From Pantoea eucrina (GTDB lineage Bacteria; Pseudomonadota; Gammaproteobacteria; Enterobacterales; Enterobacteriaceae): a stretch of 64,000 bases of DNA. Below, piece by piece: positions 27,615 to 37,803 of this stretch (the first letter of the stretch is position 1; each line of letters starts with the position of its first letter). The DNA lies in NCBI RefSeq assembly GCF_002095385.1, contig NZ_MIPP01000008.1, forward strand, positions 1-64,000. Direction: 5' to 3'. The position numbers were made by a program, and so were the translations under genes. The notes under the pieces were generated by a model. It was not told the DNA's origin. It saw only the letters and a program-made list of their open reading frames with translations, and ran no database searches.

Positions 27615-28373
27615 GTGAAGCAGACGCAACGTCATGACGCCATTATCGATCTGGTCCGGCGTCAGGGGTATGTCAGTACGGAAGAGCTGGTTGAGCATTT
27701 TGCGGTCAGTCCGCAGACCATCCGCCGGGATTTAAACGATCTGGCCGATCAGAATAAAATTCAGCGCCATCACGGCGGCGCGGCGCTGCCCTCCAGTTCG
27801 GAAAATACCGCCTGGCAGGATCGTAAAATGATGTGGTCGGCAGAAAAGGCACGCATCGCCGCGCGCGTGGCCAGTCAGATCCCGGATGGCGCAACGCTGT
27901 TTATTGATATCGGTACTACACCCGAAGCGGTTGCCCATGCGCTGCTGAACCATAACGATCTGCGGATTGTCACGAACAACCTTAACGTTGCCATTCTCCT
28001 GATGGGCAAGCCCGATTTCCGGGTGATCATCGCCGGCGGAGAAGTGCGCACGCGTGACGGCGGGATCATGGGCGAAGCCACGCTCGACTTTATCTCGCAG
28101 TTCCGCCTCGACTACGGCATTCTCGGTATCAGCGGCATCGATATGGATGGCTCGCTGCTGGAGTTTGACTACCATGAAGTCCGGACCAAACGAGCCATCA
28201 TCGACAATTCGCGCTGCGTAATGCTGGTTGTGGATCACTCAAAGTTCGGGCGTAACGCTATGGTCAATCTGGGCAATATGGGACTGATTGATTACATGTT
28301 TACCGATCAGAAGCCTCCCGCCAGCGTGCTTAAAGTGATTGAGCAGCATGAGGTCCATCTCGAACTCTGCTGA
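27615..28373 (+). CDS. glpR: Glycerol-3-phosphate regulon repressor GlpR
   Basis: A 252-residue DeoR-family repressor of the glp regulon, released by sn-glycerol-3-phosphate. The N-terminal winged helix (GYVSTEELVEHFAVSPQTIRRDLNDL, about 18-43) and the C-terminal DeoR sugar-phosphate sensor (DGATLFIDIGTTPEAVA; GGEVRTRDGGIMGEA) are intact. The start is GTG at 27615 behind gaggagaga. The GlpR-like sites near glpD are its expected targets. A terminator follows. Confidence 0.96.
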   Translation: MKQTQRHDAIIDLVRRQGYVSTEELVEHFAVSPQTIRRDLNDLADQNKIQRHHGGAALPSSSENTAWQDRKMMWSAEKARIAARVASQIPDGATLFIDIGTTPEAVAHALLNHNDLRIVTNNLNVAILLMGKPDFRVIIAGGEVRTRDGGIMGEATLDFISQFRLDYGILGISGIDMDGSLLEFDYHEVRTKRAIIDNSRCVMLVVDHSKFGRNAMVNLGNMGLIDYMFTDQKPPASVLKVIEQHEVHLELC

Positions 28374-28379
28374 TCCTGC

Positions 28380-28408
28380 GCCGGGCCACGCGCCCGGCAG
28401 CTATTTTT
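28380..28408 (+). terminator. Terminator after glpEGR
   Basis: A 7-bp stem gccgggc/gcccggc (28380-28386 with 28392-28398), five-base loop, followed by a run of six T. Confidence 0.85.
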
Positions 28409-28505
28409 TCCCTCTCCCTTCCGATCCGGTCGCTTTTTTCACCAGGCGCGACTTTACTTATCCTTTTGATCTCTATCCGCCAGCCCGGACGCGAAAGGAG
28501 CGTTG

Positions 28506-30560
28506 ATGTCTCTCAATAAACTGGATCAGGCCGCAGAAGCGGCGGGAATTGCCTTGCGTTTTGTGAATGCCAGAGGGGAAAAGGAAACCATCAGCGATGA
28601 GACCAAAGAGGCGCTGCTGGCGGTAATGGAGGCGCCGGCAGGTAAAGCGCCGCCGGTGCCGCCGGTGCAGGTCTTTGTGGCACGCGCCCGGCGCGAGCTT
28701 GCGGTGGGTGGCAAAGGTGAATTTACCTGGCAGCTGACCACTGAGCAGGGCAAAAGCCACAGCGGCACGGTACAGGGTGGCGAGATGCTGACGCTGCCGC
28801 CGCGTCTGACGCAGGGCTATCATCAGCTCAGCCTGCGTAAAGGGCGTCAGGAGTGGCAGTCGCGCCTGATTATTGCGCCGCGTCGCTGCTACCTGCCTGA
28901 ACCGCTGGCACAGGGAGAAAAACGCTGGGGTGCGCTGGTGCAGCTCTATACGCTGCGCTCAGAGCAGAACTGGGGTATCGGTGACTTTGGCGATTTAAAA
29001 CGGATGCTGGAGCAGGTAGCGGCGCACGGCGGCGACTTTATTGGCCTTAACCCGCTGCATGCGCTCTATCCGGCTCAGCCCGATCTCGCCAGCCCCTACA
29101 GCCCGGCGTCGCGCCGCTGGCTGAATATTCTCTATATTGACGTCAGCCAGGTGGCAGCATTTCAGCAGAGCGCCGCTGCACAGCGCTGGTGGAAGAGTGC
29201 GAAAACCCGCAAGGCGCTGGAGAAGGCGCGCGCGGTGGAGGCAGTTGACTATGCGGCAGTGGCGGCACTCAAGCTGGAGGCGCTGCGTCTGGCCTGGCAG
29301 CAGTATCAGCCGCAGGCGGCAGAGGAAGCGGATTACCAGGCGTTTCTGACGGCGGGCGGCGACGCGTTGCGTTATCAGGCCGCGTTTGATGGCATTCTGG
29401 CTGAGCGCAGCGGGCAGGATGAGCAGGGGTGGGGCTGGGAAACCTGGCCGGAGGGTTTACGCAGTGCCGCGCAGCCGGAAGTCCAGGCCTGGTGCGCGCA
29501 GCATGAAGAGGAGATTGGCTTCTGGAGCTGGCTGCAGTGGCTGGCGCATCAGCAGTTCAGTGACTGCTGGCAGCGCAGTCAGGAGCTGGGTATGGCGGTG
29601 GGGCTTTACCGCGACCTGGCGGTAGGTGTGGCTGAACATAGTGCCGAAACCTGGCAGGATCCGCAGCTATATAAACTTGGCGCTTCGGTCGGCGCGCCGC
29701 CCGATCCGCTGGGACCGCTGGGACAAAACTGGGGGCTGCCGCCGCTCGATCCGCACGTGCTGCGCGCGCGTGGCTATCAGCCGTTTATCGACCTGCTGCG
29801 CGCGAATATGCGCGACTGCGGCGCGCTGCGCATCGACCATGTGATGTCGCTGCTGCGACTGTGGTGGATCCCGCATGGGGAAGGTGCGGATAAAGGCGCC
29901 TACGTCTCCTATCCGGTAGAGGATCTGCTGGCGGTTCTGGCGCTGGAGAGCCAGCGGATGCGCTGCATGGTGATTGGCGAAGATCTCGGCACCGTGCCGC
30001 AGGAAATTGTCAAACTGCTGCGCGACAGCGGAGTTTTCTCCTGGAAAGTACTGTTCTTCGAACAGGAAAAAGAGGGGCGCTATCGCCTGCCCGACAGCTA
30101 TCCGCCGCAGTCCATCGCCAGTGCCAGCACGCACGATCTGCCGACGCTGAGCGGCTTCTGGCAGGCGGAGGATCTGGCACTGGGCGAGAAGCTGGGTATG
30201 TATAAAGGCAGTACGCTGCAGTCGCTGCAGGCGCAGCGCGTGGAACAGAAACAGGCGCTGCTGGATGCGCTGCATCAGGCCGGGGCCATGCCGGCGCGCA
30301 GTGCAAAGCAGGCGGAAAAACAGGCGCTGACGCCAGCCTTTAATCAGGCTATCCATCGCTTTCTGGCGCTTACCCGCAGCACGCTGCTGGGCCTGCAGCC
30401 GGAGGACTGGATGGGCATGACAACGCCGGTTAACGTGCCGGGCACAACAGATGAGTATCCTAACTGGCGACGCAAGTGGAGCTTTACGCTGGAAGAGGCG
30501 TTTGCGGATAAGGGCGTGAAGAAACTGCTGAAAACGGTAAGCGAGGCGCGTAAAGCGTAG
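28506..30560 (+). CDS. malQ: 4-alpha-glucanotransferase (amylomaltase) MalQ
   Basis: A 684-residue GH77 enzyme that disproportionates maltodextrins. The catalytic core is visible: GALVQLYTLRSEQNWGIGDFGDL, GLNPLHALYP, the nucleophile Asp in ALRIDHVMSLLRLWWIP and the acid/base Glu in IGEDLGTVP. The loop SASTHDLPTLSGFW is also present, and the C-terminus TTDEYPNWRRKWS is intact. ATG 28506 follows aaaggagcg; the frame opens one codon earlier. malT and malP, which sit beside malQ in E. coli, are not here: glpR lies directly upstream. Substrates must therefore come through maltose genes encoded elsewhere. Confidence 0.95.
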   Translation: MSLNKLDQAAEAAGIALRFVNARGEKETISDETKEALLAVMEAPAGKAPPVPPVQVFVARARRELAVGGKGEFTWQLTTEQGKSHSGTVQGGEMLTLPPRLTQGYHQLSLRKGRQEWQSRLIIAPRRCYLPEPLAQGEKRWGALVQLYTLRSEQNWGIGDFGDLKRMLEQVAAHGGDFIGLNPLHALYPAQPDLASPYSPASRRWLNILYIDVSQVAAFQQSAAAQRWWKSAKTRKALEKARAVEAVDYAAVAALKLEALRLAWQQYQPQAAEEADYQAFLTAGGDALRYQAAFDGILAERSGQDEQGWGWETWPEGLRSAAQPEVQAWCAQHEEEIGFWSWLQWLAHQQFSDCWQRSQELGMAVGLYRDLAVGVAEHSAETWQDPQLYKLGASVGAPPDPLGPLGQNWGLPPLDPHVLRARGYQPFIDLLRANMRDCGALRIDHVMSLLRLWWIPHGEGADKGAYVSYPVEDLLAVLALESQRMRCMVIGEDLGTVPQEIVKLLRDSGVFSWKVLFFEQEKEGRYRLPDSYPPQSIASASTHDLPTLSGFWQAEDLALGEKLGMYKGSTLQSLQAQRVEQKQALLDALHQAGAMPARSAKQAEKQALTPAFNQAIHRFLALTRSTLLGLQPEDWMGMTTPVNVPGTTDEYPNWRRKWSFTLEEAFADKGVKKLLKTVSEARKA

Positions 30561-30592
30561 TAAAACCGCGGCAGCGCAGGGCGCTGCCGCAT
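30561..30592. terminator. Bidirectional terminator between malQ and nfuA
   Basis: A perfect 10-bp stem gcggcagcgc/gcgctgccgc (30568-30577 with 30581-30590) with a 3-base loop. T-run on the minus strand; short A/T tail on the plus strand. Confidence 0.75.
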
Positions 30593-30598
30593 AAACTA

Positions 30599-31174
30599 TC
30601 AGTAGTAGGAGTGTTCGCCGCGCTGGTGTTCAGTGAGATCGCGAACCCCTTTCAGCTCCGGGAAGGCAGCCAGCAGCTCTTTCTCAATGCCATCTTTCAG
30701 CGTGACATCAATCATCGAGCAGCCGTTACAGCCGCCGCCAAACTGCAGCACGGCGATGCCATCATCGGTGATCTCCATCAGCGACACGCGGCCACCGTGG
30801 CTGGCCAGCTGCGGATTGATCTGCGCCTGCAGCAGATATTCGACCCGCTCTGCCATCGGCGCATCGTCAGAGACTTTACGCATTTTCGCGTTTGGCGCTT
30901 TCAGGGTCAGCTGAGAGCCGAGATTATCCGTAACGAAGTCAATCTCTGCATCTTCAAGATAGGGTGCGCTCAGCTCATCCACATAGGCAGAGAGTTTATC
31001 GAACTTCAGTTCGGTATCCGTTGCTTCTACCGCGTCAGGCGGGCAGTAGGAGACGCCGCACTCGGCGGTTGGCGTACCCGGGTTAATAACGAATACGCGG
31101 ATCTGGGTGCCATCTTCCTGTTTTGACAGCAGTTTTGCGAAATGCTCTTGCGCAGTATCAGTAATACGGATCAT
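30599..31174 (-). CDS. nfuA: Fe/S biogenesis protein NfuA
   Basis: A 191-residue scaffold/carrier of [4Fe-4S] clusters, the same length as E. coli NfuA. The N-terminal degenerate A-type domain (residues 1-95) is followed by the NifU-like domain, whose CxxC is Cys149-Asn-Gly-Cys152 in [12 protein letters not shown]. It helps cluster delivery to apo-proteins such as LipA and aconitase under stress. It is transcribed on the minus strand downstream of gntX, as in E. coli. Confidence 0.97.
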   Translation of the reverse strand: MIRITDTAQEHFAKLLSKQEDGTQIRVFVINPGTPTAECGVSYCPPDAVEATDTELKFDKLSAYVDELSAPYLEDAEIDFVTDNLGSQLTLKAPNAKMRKVSDDAPMAERVEYLLQAQINPQLASHGGRVSLMEITDDGIAVLQFGGGCNGCSMIDVTLKDGIEKELLAAFPELKGVRDLTEHQRGEHSYY

Positions 31175-31232
31175 GGCGATTGCTCAATAGTTGACTAAAT
31201 TACCTGGTTATAATACGCCCAACACCGACGCT

Positions 31233-31910
31233 CTACAAGGTACGGCACAGGCAGCCAATATGGATGCTGGCGGCGCCCTCAGCCTGCAGCAGGCGGCTAA
31301 TCTCCGCTACGGTGCTGCCGGTGGTGACCACATCATCAATCAGCAGGATATGGCGATCCTGCACCGGCATTTCAAGGCGGAACGCGCTGCGCAGATTATG
31401 ACGGCGCGCGCGGGCATTAAGCTGATGCTGGGTGCTGCCGCGACGTATCCGGCTGACACCTTCACGATACTCACACCTCAGCCAGCGTGCGAGCGGCTGC
31501 GCAAGCAGCGCTGACTGATTAAAGCCGCGCTGCCAGGCGCGCTGATGATGCAGCGGCACGCTCAGCACCAGATCGAACGCCGTAGCGGGTTCATTCCGGC
31601 GCGTTGTTAACAATTTTAACAAAAGCAGCCGCGCCAGCATCACCCTGAGTGCGATCGCGCCGGAAAATTTCAGCTGCTGTACCCAGTCACTCAGCGGCGG
31701 AGTGTAATCGCTGACGCAGGTTAAGCGATGCCACGGCGGCGGCTGACGCAGGCAGCGACCGCAGCGCTGCGCTGCAGTGGCTGGCAGGCCGCAGCAGGGG
31801 CAGAGCGCCGGCAGGAGCGGCAGCTGATGCAGACAGAGAGTGCACAAGCCGTGGTGTGCAATCTGCAGCGGAAGATGGCATAGCCAGCAGCGGGCCGGGG
31901 TTGATAGCAT
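31233..31910 (-). CDS. gntX: ComF-family protein GntX (DNA utilisation)
   Basis: A 225-residue ComF/GntX-type phosphoribosyltransferase-fold protein linked to DNA uptake and use of DNA as nutrient. The N-terminal zinc-ribbon-like cysteines are CWLCHLPL, CTLC, CPCCGLP and CGRCLRQ within residues 8-54. The C-terminal PRTase loop is HILLIDDVVTTGSTVAE. It is divergent from bioH and upstream of nfuA, matching E. coli. With hofMNOPQ elsewhere in the window, it is part of a natural-competence-like gene set. Confidence 0.93.
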   Translation of the reverse strand: MLSTPARCWLCHLPLQIAHHGLCTLCLHQLPLLPALCPCCGLPATAAQRCGRCLRQPPPWHRLTCVSDYTPPLSDWVQQLKFSGAIALRVMLARLLLLKLLTTRRNEPATAFDLVLSVPLHHQRAWQRGFNQSALLAQPLARWLRCEYREGVSRIRRGSTQHQLNARARRHNLRSAFRLEMPVQDRHILLIDDVVTTGSTVAEISRLLQAEGAASIHIGCLCRTL

Positions 31911-31945
31911 AGCGACCTCTTTTTCACTTTTCGGGAGTGTAACCG

Positions 31946-32719
31946 ATGAGTTCGCTTTACTGGCACACCACGGGCGCGGGCGATCGCGATCTTGTGCTGC
32001 TGCACGGCTGGGGACTGAATGCCGAAGTGTGGCAACACATTGTTCCGCGACTCAGTCCCCATTTTCGCCTGCATCTGGTGGATCTGCCCGGATTTGGCCG
32101 CAGCGCAGCGGCCGGTCCGCTGACGCTGATACAGATGGCGCAACAGCTGCTGCCGCAGCTGCCTGAACGCGCCACGCTGCTGGGCTGGTCACTGGGCGGG
32201 CTGGTGGCCAGCCAGCTGGCGCTGCTGCAGCCGGCGCGCGTTTCTGCATTGATCAGCGTAGCCTCCTCGCCCTGTTTTACCGCGCAGGCGGAGTGGCCGG
32301 GGATTAAGCCCGACACCCTGACCGGTTTTCAGCAGCAGCTCAGTGACGATTTCCGGCGCACCGTTGAGCGCTTTCTGGCATTACAGACCATGGGGACAGA
32401 AAATGCGCGTCAGGATGCGCGTCAGCTGAAAGAGGTGGTGCTGTCGCAGCCGATGCCGTCAGTTGCGGCGCTGCAGAGCGGGCTGGAGATTCTGCGGCAG
32501 AGCGATTTGCGCCCGACGCTGGACACTCTTAGCGTGCCGTTCCTGCGCCTCTATGGGGCGCTGGATGGGCTGGTACCGCGACGTATTGCCGCCGAGCTGG
32601 ATGCGCGCTGGCCCGGCTCCCCGTCAGTGGTCATGGAAAAGGCAGCGCATGCGCCGTTTATCTCACATCCTGAGGCGTTCTGCGGGCACGTGACGCAGTT
32701 TATCCACGCAGCCACATAA
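31946..32719 (+). CDS. bioH: Pimeloyl-[acyl-carrier protein] methyl ester esterase BioH
   Basis: A 257-residue alpha/beta-hydrolase that removes the methyl ester from pimeloyl-ACP in early biotin synthesis. The catalytic triad sits at the E. coli positions: Ser82 in GWSLGGL, Asp207 in YGALDGLVP, His235 in [10 protein letters not shown]. Start ATG 31946 follows gggagtgtaaccg. Its last 20 bases overlap the 3' end of the convergent phosphorylase gene, leaving no room for a terminator. Confidence 0.96.
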   Translation: MSSLYWHTTGAGDRDLVLLHGWGLNAEVWQHIVPRLSPHFRLHLVDLPGFGRSAAAGPLTLIQMAQQLLPQLPERATLLGWSLGGLVASQLALLQPARVSALISVASSPCFTAQAEWPGIKPDTLTGFQQQLSDDFRRTVERFLALQTMGTENARQDARQLKEVVLSQPMPSVAALQSGLEILRQSDLRPTLDTLSVPFLRLYGALDGLVPRRIAAELDARWPGSPSVVMEKAAHAPFISHPEAFCGHVTQFIHAAT

Positions 32720-34385
32720 ACTGCCAGGCAGCGAGCGTCACCGGCGCGCTGCCGTCCACCTTTTGCCCGCTGACGATATCCTGGTAGTGGCGCGCCTGCG
32801 GCAGCGTGGCGGTAATTTCACGGCTGCTCAGGTTAAACAGGCACAGCAGCCCCTCTTCATCTGGCGCGTGGCGGCGAAACAGCAGGATTGCATTGTCGCT
32901 CTCCAGCAGAGTCATGGCGTTATCGGGATGAAAAGCGGGCTGGCGGGTGCGCAGCTGGATCAGCGCACTCAGCCGTTCAAACACCTGCTGACGCAGCCAG
33001 TCGCCGCCGCTGATCCACTGCTCCATTTCACGCAGGCTATATTTTTCGCGATTGATGGCGCGGTTGTGGCCGGCAGCGCGCACCCCTTCGTTATCGTTAC
33101 GCGAGCCGAGGATGCTCTGAATATAAATCGCGGGCACGCCCGGAAACGCCAGCAGGATGGCGTGCGCCAGCAGGAAACGGCGCAGGCGCGTCTCATCATC
33201 ATCGGTCTGATGGTTAAGCGCATCGAGATAGGTAACGTTGATTTCATAGGGGCTGGTGGTGCCGTCGGGGTTGTTTTTATATGACACCAGCGCGCCTTCC
33301 AGCGCCAGCTCACGCACCAGGGCAACAATTTCAGGCTCTGACAGAATGCCACGCGCCGGATTCAGGCCGATACCGTCATGCGAGGCGAGAAAGTTAAAAA
33401 AGGTGGTGCTGCCGCTGCCGGGCGTCAGCGAGGCGGCCCACTGACGCAGCGCGCGCGCTGAACCGGCATGGATCGCCTGCAGCACCAGCGGCGGCAGAGA
33501 AAACTGATATACCATCTGCGCTTCATCATCCCCGCGGCCAAAATAGCTGATGTTATCCTGGTGCGGCACGTTGGTTTCCGTGATGATCACCGTGCCCGGC
33601 GCAACAACATCGGCGACGGCGCGGAACAGCTTCACCAGCAAATGGGTTTTATGCAGGTGAATGCAGCGCGTGCCCGGCGTTTTCCACATATAGCCAACCG
33701 CATCCAGCCGCACATAATCCGCACCTTTTTTCAGGTAGTCGAGCAGCACGCCGATCATACGGATCAGCACATCCGGGCTGGCGAAGTTAAGATCGATCTG
33801 ATCGGCGCTGAAGGTGGTCCAGATATAGCGCGTGCTGCCGTCGGCCAGGGTAAAAGGCGTAAGCAGCGGCGAAGTGCGCGGGCGGGTCACGGCGCTGAGA
33901 TCGGTGGCCGGCGGCATACTGATAAAAAAATCATCCCAGCCCGGGTCCTGCGCCAGATAGTGACGAAACCAGGCGCTGTGCGCCGAGATATGGTTGCAGA
34001 CAAAGTCGAACATCAGCCGCGTCTGGCTGTGCAGCGCCGCAATCTGCTGCCAGTCACCGCAGATCGGATTGACTTTGTGGTAGTCGATAACCGAAAAGCC
34101 ATCATCGGACGAGTAGGGAAAGAATGGCAGCAGGTGCACCAGGTTAAAAGCAGACTGCAGGTGCTGCTGATAAAAGCGTGTAAAGCTGGCGAGGGTGGGC
34201 TGCTCCGGCTCACGAAACTGATCGGCGTAGGTGATGAGCACCACATCTTTCTCATCCCAGTGCGCTTTACGTGGCATTTTCACGCTGTCGCGCGCGGCGC
34301 GGATATGTGACAGCAGACGCTCGCGCGCGATGGCGGGCAGGTCTCCTTCATAGATCTCATCGAGCAGGGCGTTGATTTTATCCAT
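32700..34385 (-). CDS. GH13 subfamily-18 sucrose/glucosylglycerate phosphorylase-like enzyme
   Basis: A 561-residue glycoside phosphorylase, longer than bifidobacterial sucrose phosphorylase (about 500) and like the E. coli YcjM/glucosylglycerate phosphorylase type (559). GH13 motifs are in order: DFVCNHIS (about 127), nucleophile Asp228 in [10 protein letters not shown], acid/base Glu270 in [16 protein letters not shown], and LASHDGIGL. The NVPH stretch after the acid/base is a YcjM-like feature, so glucosylglycerate or another glucoside is the more likely substrate than sucrose. It would release alpha-glucose-1-phosphate. It has no partner transporter or phosphatase here and occupies the place of feoABC in E. 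coli. Confidence 0.8.
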   Translation of the reverse strand: MDKINALLDEIYEGDLPAIARERLLSHIRAARDSVKMPRKAHWDEKDVVLITYADQFREPEQPTLASFTRFYQQHLQSAFNLVHLLPFFPYSSDDGFSVIDYHKVNPICGDWQQIAALHSQTRLMFDFVCNHISAHSAWFRHYLAQDPGWDDFFISMPPATDLSAVTRPRTSPLLTPFTLADGSTRYIWTTFSADQIDLNFASPDVLIRMIGVLLDYLKKGADYVRLDAVGYMWKTPGTRCIHLHKTHLLVKLFRAVADVVAPGTVIITETNVPHQDNISYFGRGDDEAQMVYQFSLPPLVLQAIHAGSARALRQWAASLTPGSGSTTFFNFLASHDGIGLNPARGILSEPEIVALVRELALEGALVSYKNNPDGTTSPYEINVTYLDALNHQTDDDETRLRRFLLAHAILLAFPGVPAIYIQSILGSRNDNEGVRAAGHNRAINREKYSLREMEQWISGGDWLRQQVFERLSALIQLRTRQPAFHPDNAMTLLESDNAILLFRRHAPDEEGLLCLFNLSSREITATLPQARHYQDIVSGQKVDGSAPVTLAAWQFMWLRG

Positions 34386-34511
34386 CAGATTGTCAGGCCA
34401 CGCGGAAGGTCAGTGGATCACACAGATTTTTTCAGCGTAGCCTGACGGGACAATTTCGCAACCTGTTACCTGCAGCCATTTGCCGGCTGCAGGCAGATTA
34501 GCAGGCTGAAA

Positions 34512-36836
34512 TCAGCGCTTTTTACCAAAAGCCGCAGCCAGCGCATCACCCATGGCACTGTTGCCTGCAGGCGCAGGCTTGCCGCGCCCTTTGGCCGGAT
34601 TTGCGGCGCGCGCCGGTTCTCTGGCAGCAGGTCGGCTACCGCTGCGTGCATTGCTCTCACCCGGCTGTTCATCCAGACGCATAGTGAGCGCAATACGTTT
34701 ACGCTGCAGATCCACTTCCATGACTTTGACCTTCACGATATCGCCTGCTTTCACCACCTGATGCGGATCTTCCACGAAGCGATCGGAGAGAGAGGAGATA
34801 TGCACCAGCCCATCCTGATGCACGCCGATATCCACAAAGGCACCAAAGTTAGTCACGTTGGTCACGGCGCCTTCCAGAATCATACCGGGCAGCAGATCGT
34901 TCATGGTTTCCACGCCTTCGGCAAACTGCGCGGTTTTGAACTCAGGACGCGGATCGCGGCCCGGCTTTTCCAGCTCTTTGATGATATCGGTCACGGTAGG
35001 CAGACCAAAGCGTTCATCGGTAAAGTCGCGCGCGTTCAGATTGCGCAGGCTGCCGGGATTTCCCATCAGCGCATCCAGCGCCTGCTCAGTGGCAGAGAGA
35101 ATACGCTCCACCAGCGGATACGCTTCCGGATGCACCGTAGAGGCATCCAGCGGATTGTCACCGTGATTGATGCGCAGAAAGCCGGCGCACTGTTCAAACG
35201 CTTTTGGTCCGAGGCGGCTCACTTTCAGCAGCTGCTGACGGTTCTGAAAACGTCCGTTTTCATCACGCCAGCCCACAATATTCTGCGCCATCATGCGCGT
35301 CAGACCCGCTACGCGCGTAAGCAGGGCGACCGAGGCGGTGTTGAGATCGACGCCAACGGCGTTAACGCAATCTTCAACCACGGCATCCAGCTTTTTCGCC
35401 AGCTGACTCTGACTGACATCATGCTGATACTGGCCCACACCAATCGATTTAGGGTCAATTTTGACCAGCTCGGCCAGCGGATCCTGCAGGCGACGGGCAA
35501 TAGAGACCGCACCGCGCAACGATACGTCGAGGTCAGGAAACTCCAGCGCCGCCAGTTCCGAAGCGGAGTAGACGGAGGCGCCCGCTTCACTGACGATCAC
35601 TTTTTGTGCGCTGACCTGCGGAAACTGTTTCTGCACATCGAGGAAAAAGCGCTCTGTTTCGCGCGAAGCGGTGCCGTTACCAATCGCCACCAGCTCAACC
35701 TGATGCTTTATACAGAGCGCCGCGACGGCCGCCGCCGCTTTCGCCGCCTGACCGGTGTGCGGGTAGACCGTATCAGTGGCCACCAGTTTGCCGGTCGCAT
35801 CAACTACGGCAACCTTCACACCGGTGCGCAGGCCAGGGTCAAGCCCCATTGTGGCGCGCATACCGGCCGGAGCGGCCATCAGCAGATCGTGCAGATTGCG
35901 GGCAAAGACGTTAATCGCTTCATCTTCGGCCCGTTCACGGATGGTGCCCATCAGTTCGGTTTCGAGATGCAGCAGCACCTTGATGCGCCATGTCCAGCTC
36001 ACCACCGCTTTACGCCAGCTGTCAGCCGGCGCATTATTCAGGCGCAGACCCAGGTGATCGGCAATCAGCGTTTCGCCATAGCTTTCACGCGGCGCCTCTT
36101 CAGACTGCGGATCGGCATTCAGCGACAGCTGCAGTACGCCTTCGTTGCGGCCGCGAAACATCGCCAGTGCGCGGTGCGAAGGCACGCTGCTCAGCGCTTC
36201 GTGATGATCAAAATAGTCGCGGAATTTAGCGCCCGCCTCTTCTTTGCCCTCAACGACACGTGCTACCAGATGGGCGTTTTTCCACAGATAGTCGCGCACT
36301 TTTGCCAGCAGCGCGGCGTCTTCGGCAAACCGCTCCATCAGGATATAGCGTGCGCCATCGAGCGCGGCGCGCGTATCCGCCACGCCTTTATCCGCATCCA
36401 CAAAGCCTGCAGCTACCGCTTCCGGCTGCTGCGAGGGATCGTTCCACAATGTGTCAGCCAGCGGTTCGAGGCCCGCTTCAATGGCGATCTGGCCACGCGT
36501 ACGGCGCTTCTGCTTGTAAGGCAGATAGAGATCTTCCAGCTCGGTTTTACTCAGCGTGCTGTTGATAGCCTGCGCCAGTTCCGGCGAGAGTTTGCCCTGA
36601 TCGTCAATCGATTTCAGAATCGACTGGCGGCGATCGTCCAGCTCGCGCAGATAGCTCAGGCGGCTCTCCAGCGCGCGCAGCTGGGTATCATCCAGCCCGC
36701 CGGTGACTTCCTTACGGTAACGTGCAATAAAGGGGACGGTATTCCCTTCATCCAGCAGGCGTACGGCGGCATCAACCTGTTCGGCGCGTGCCTGCAGCTC
36801 ACCTGCGATAATCTGGCTCAGCGAATCTTTCATCAT
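34512..36836 (-). CDS. tex: Transcription accessory protein Tex (YhgF)
   Basis: A 774-residue RNA-binding protein. Layout: N-terminal helical Tex region; YqgF-like RNase H fold about 325-460 ([16 protein letters not shown]); helix-hairpin-helix repeats about 495-560 ([18 protein letters not shown]); S1 RNA-binding domain about 648-720 ([26 protein letters not shown]). The Ala/Arg/Pro-rich tail (about 725-760) ends [12 protein letters not shown], as in E. coli. It is thought to bind nucleic acid and affect transcription or virulence. Two adjacent ATGs at the start cannot be separated. It is divergent from greB, as in E. coli. Confidence 0.96.
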   Translation of the reverse strand: MMKDSLSQIIAGELQARAEQVDAAVRLLDEGNTVPFIARYRKEVTGGLDDTQLRALESRLSYLRELDDRRQSILKSIDDQGKLSPELAQAINSTLSKTELEDLYLPYKQKRRTRGQIAIEAGLEPLADTLWNDPSQQPEAVAAGFVDADKGVADTRAALDGARYILMERFAEDAALLAKVRDYLWKNAHLVARVVEGKEEAGAKFRDYFDHHEALSSVPSHRALAMFRGRNEGVLQLSLNADPQSEEAPRESYGETLIADHLGLRLNNAPADSWRKAVVSWTWRIKVLLHLETELMGTIRERAEDEAINVFARNLHDLLMAAPAGMRATMGLDPGLRTGVKVAVVDATGKLVATDTVYPHTGQAAKAAAAVAALCIKHQVELVAIGNGTASRETERFFLDVQKQFPQVSAQKVIVSEAGASVYSASELAALEFPDLDVSLRGAVSIARRLQDPLAELVKIDPKSIGVGQYQHDVSQSQLAKKLDAVVEDCVNAVGVDLNTASVALLTRVAGLTRMMAQNIVGWRDENGRFQNRQQLLKVSRLGPKAFEQCAGFLRINHGDNPLDASTVHPEAYPLVERILSATEQALDALMGNPGSLRNLNARDFTDERFGLPTVTDIIKELEKPGRDPRPEFKTAQFAEGVETMNDLLPGMILEGAVTNVTNFGAFVDIGVHQDGLVHISSLSDRFVEDPHQVVKAGDIVKVKVMEVDLQRKRIALTMRLDEQPGESNARSGSRPAAREPARAANPAKGRGKPAPAGNSAMGDALAAAFGKKR

Positions 36837-37024
36837 CAGTAACGATCTTGCTTATCCGGGGTTAAAAACAGGGGACAGTTATACGGACTGAGGGCGTAAA
36901 TTGCCAGCCAGCCGGGCGGCAATCCATCTTTTTCTGAATCGCGCCCGCATCTTGCTGCCTGCGGCAGCGTCGCTTATTGTACGCAGCTGGCGACCTGCAA
37001 AACTGACATAAATGAGCCGATGTA

Positions 37025-37510
37025 ATGAAAACTCAACTGATTACCCGCGAAGGCTACAACAAGCTGCGCGCCGAGCACGATCATCTGTGGAATGAGAAGC
37101 GTCCGGAGATCACCCGTATCGTCTCCTGGGCCGCCAGCCTCGGCGATCGGTCAGAAAACGCGGACTATACCTACAATAAACGGCTGCTGCGGCAGATTGA
37201 CCGGCGGGTACGCTACCTGCGCAAATGCCTCGCTGAGCTGAAAATTGTTGATTACGCCCCGCAGCAGGAGGGCAAAGTCTTTTTCGGCGCGTGGGTAGAA
37301 GTGGAGAATGAGCAGGGGGAACAAAAGCGTTTTCGCATCGTCGGACCAGATGAAATCTATGGCGATAATGTGAAAGAGTACATCTCAATCGATTCACCTA
37401 TGGCGCGGGCGCTGATCAAAAAAGAGGTCGATGATGAGGTCACCGTTAACACGCCTGAAGGACAAAAGATCTGGTTTGTGAATCAGATTACCTATCACGA
37501 CAAGGCGTAA
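37025..37510 (+). CDS. greB: Transcript cleavage factor GreB
   Basis: A 161-residue Gre factor (E. coli GreB 158) that rescues backtracked RNA polymerase. The N-terminal coiled coil (residues about 5-75) carries the tip acidic pair in SLGDRSENADYTYNKR. The C-terminal domain has FRIVGPDEIYGDNVKEYISIDSPMARAL. The basic patch RRVRYLRKCLAEL distinguishes GreB from GreA. It stands alone, divergent from tex. Confidence 0.96.
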   Translation: MKTQLITREGYNKLRAEHDHLWNEKRPEITRIVSWAASLGDRSENADYTYNKRLLRQIDRRVRYLRKCLAELKIVDYAPQQEGKVFFGAWVEVENEQGEQKRFRIVGPDEIYGDNVKEYISIDSPMARALIKKEVDDEVTVNTPEGQKIWFVNQITYHDKA

Positions 37511-37563
37511 GTGAACTGCACTGCGCGTGGTGAGCCACAGGCAGCGCAGTCCCGGTATAGCGC

Positions 37564-37803
37564 TTACTTGCCCGGCACCGTTGCGGTAGTGGTTGAGGTG
37601 CTGCTGCCATTGCCATCGCCACCGCCCATGGTAGCCAGCGCCACGCCCAGCAGTGCTGCTACTGCGCCCACGCCAATTGCATCCGAGTTGCCTTTTGCTG
37701 TCGTTGACGCCTGCGCACCGGCGGCTTCACCGACTGACGTTGCCGCCTGAACCTGGGTAAGGCTGGAGAGAACCAGCGCGCTCAGCAGAACAACTTTTTT
37801 CAT
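37564..37803 (-). CDS. yjbE: YjbE-like small exported Gly/Ala/Thr-rich protein
   Basis: A 79-residue protein with a signal peptide (MKKVVLLSALVLSSLTQVQA, cleavage near residue 20) and a mature part of about 59 residues. That part is rich in Gly, Ala, Ser and Thr (GVGAVAALLGVALATMGGGDGNGSS) and ends in STSTTTATVPGK. Composition and layout match the YjbE family, a gene of the yjbEFGH exopolysaccharide operon in E. coli. Here it is alone, without yjbFGH. ATG 37801-37803 has ggagaag eight bases upstream; the frame extends five codons further. Family assignment rests on memory of YjbE and should be treated as likely, not certain. Confidence 0.6.
   Translation of the reverse strand: MKKVVLLSALVLSSLTQVQAATSVGEAAGAQASTTAKGNSDAIGVGAVAALLGVALATMGGGDGNGSSTSTTTATVPGK

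Noticed and set aside
34460-34500. 9-bp stem after tex (cctgcagcc/ggctgcagg) as a terminator
   Set aside because: No T-run follows on the minus strand, and the 7-base loop and context are not convincing.
34761-36842. Very long plus-strand frame (693 codons) opposite tex
   Set aside because: Exact shadow of tex on the other strand; Arg/His/Gln-rich composition typical of antisense frames in GC-rich coding DNA.
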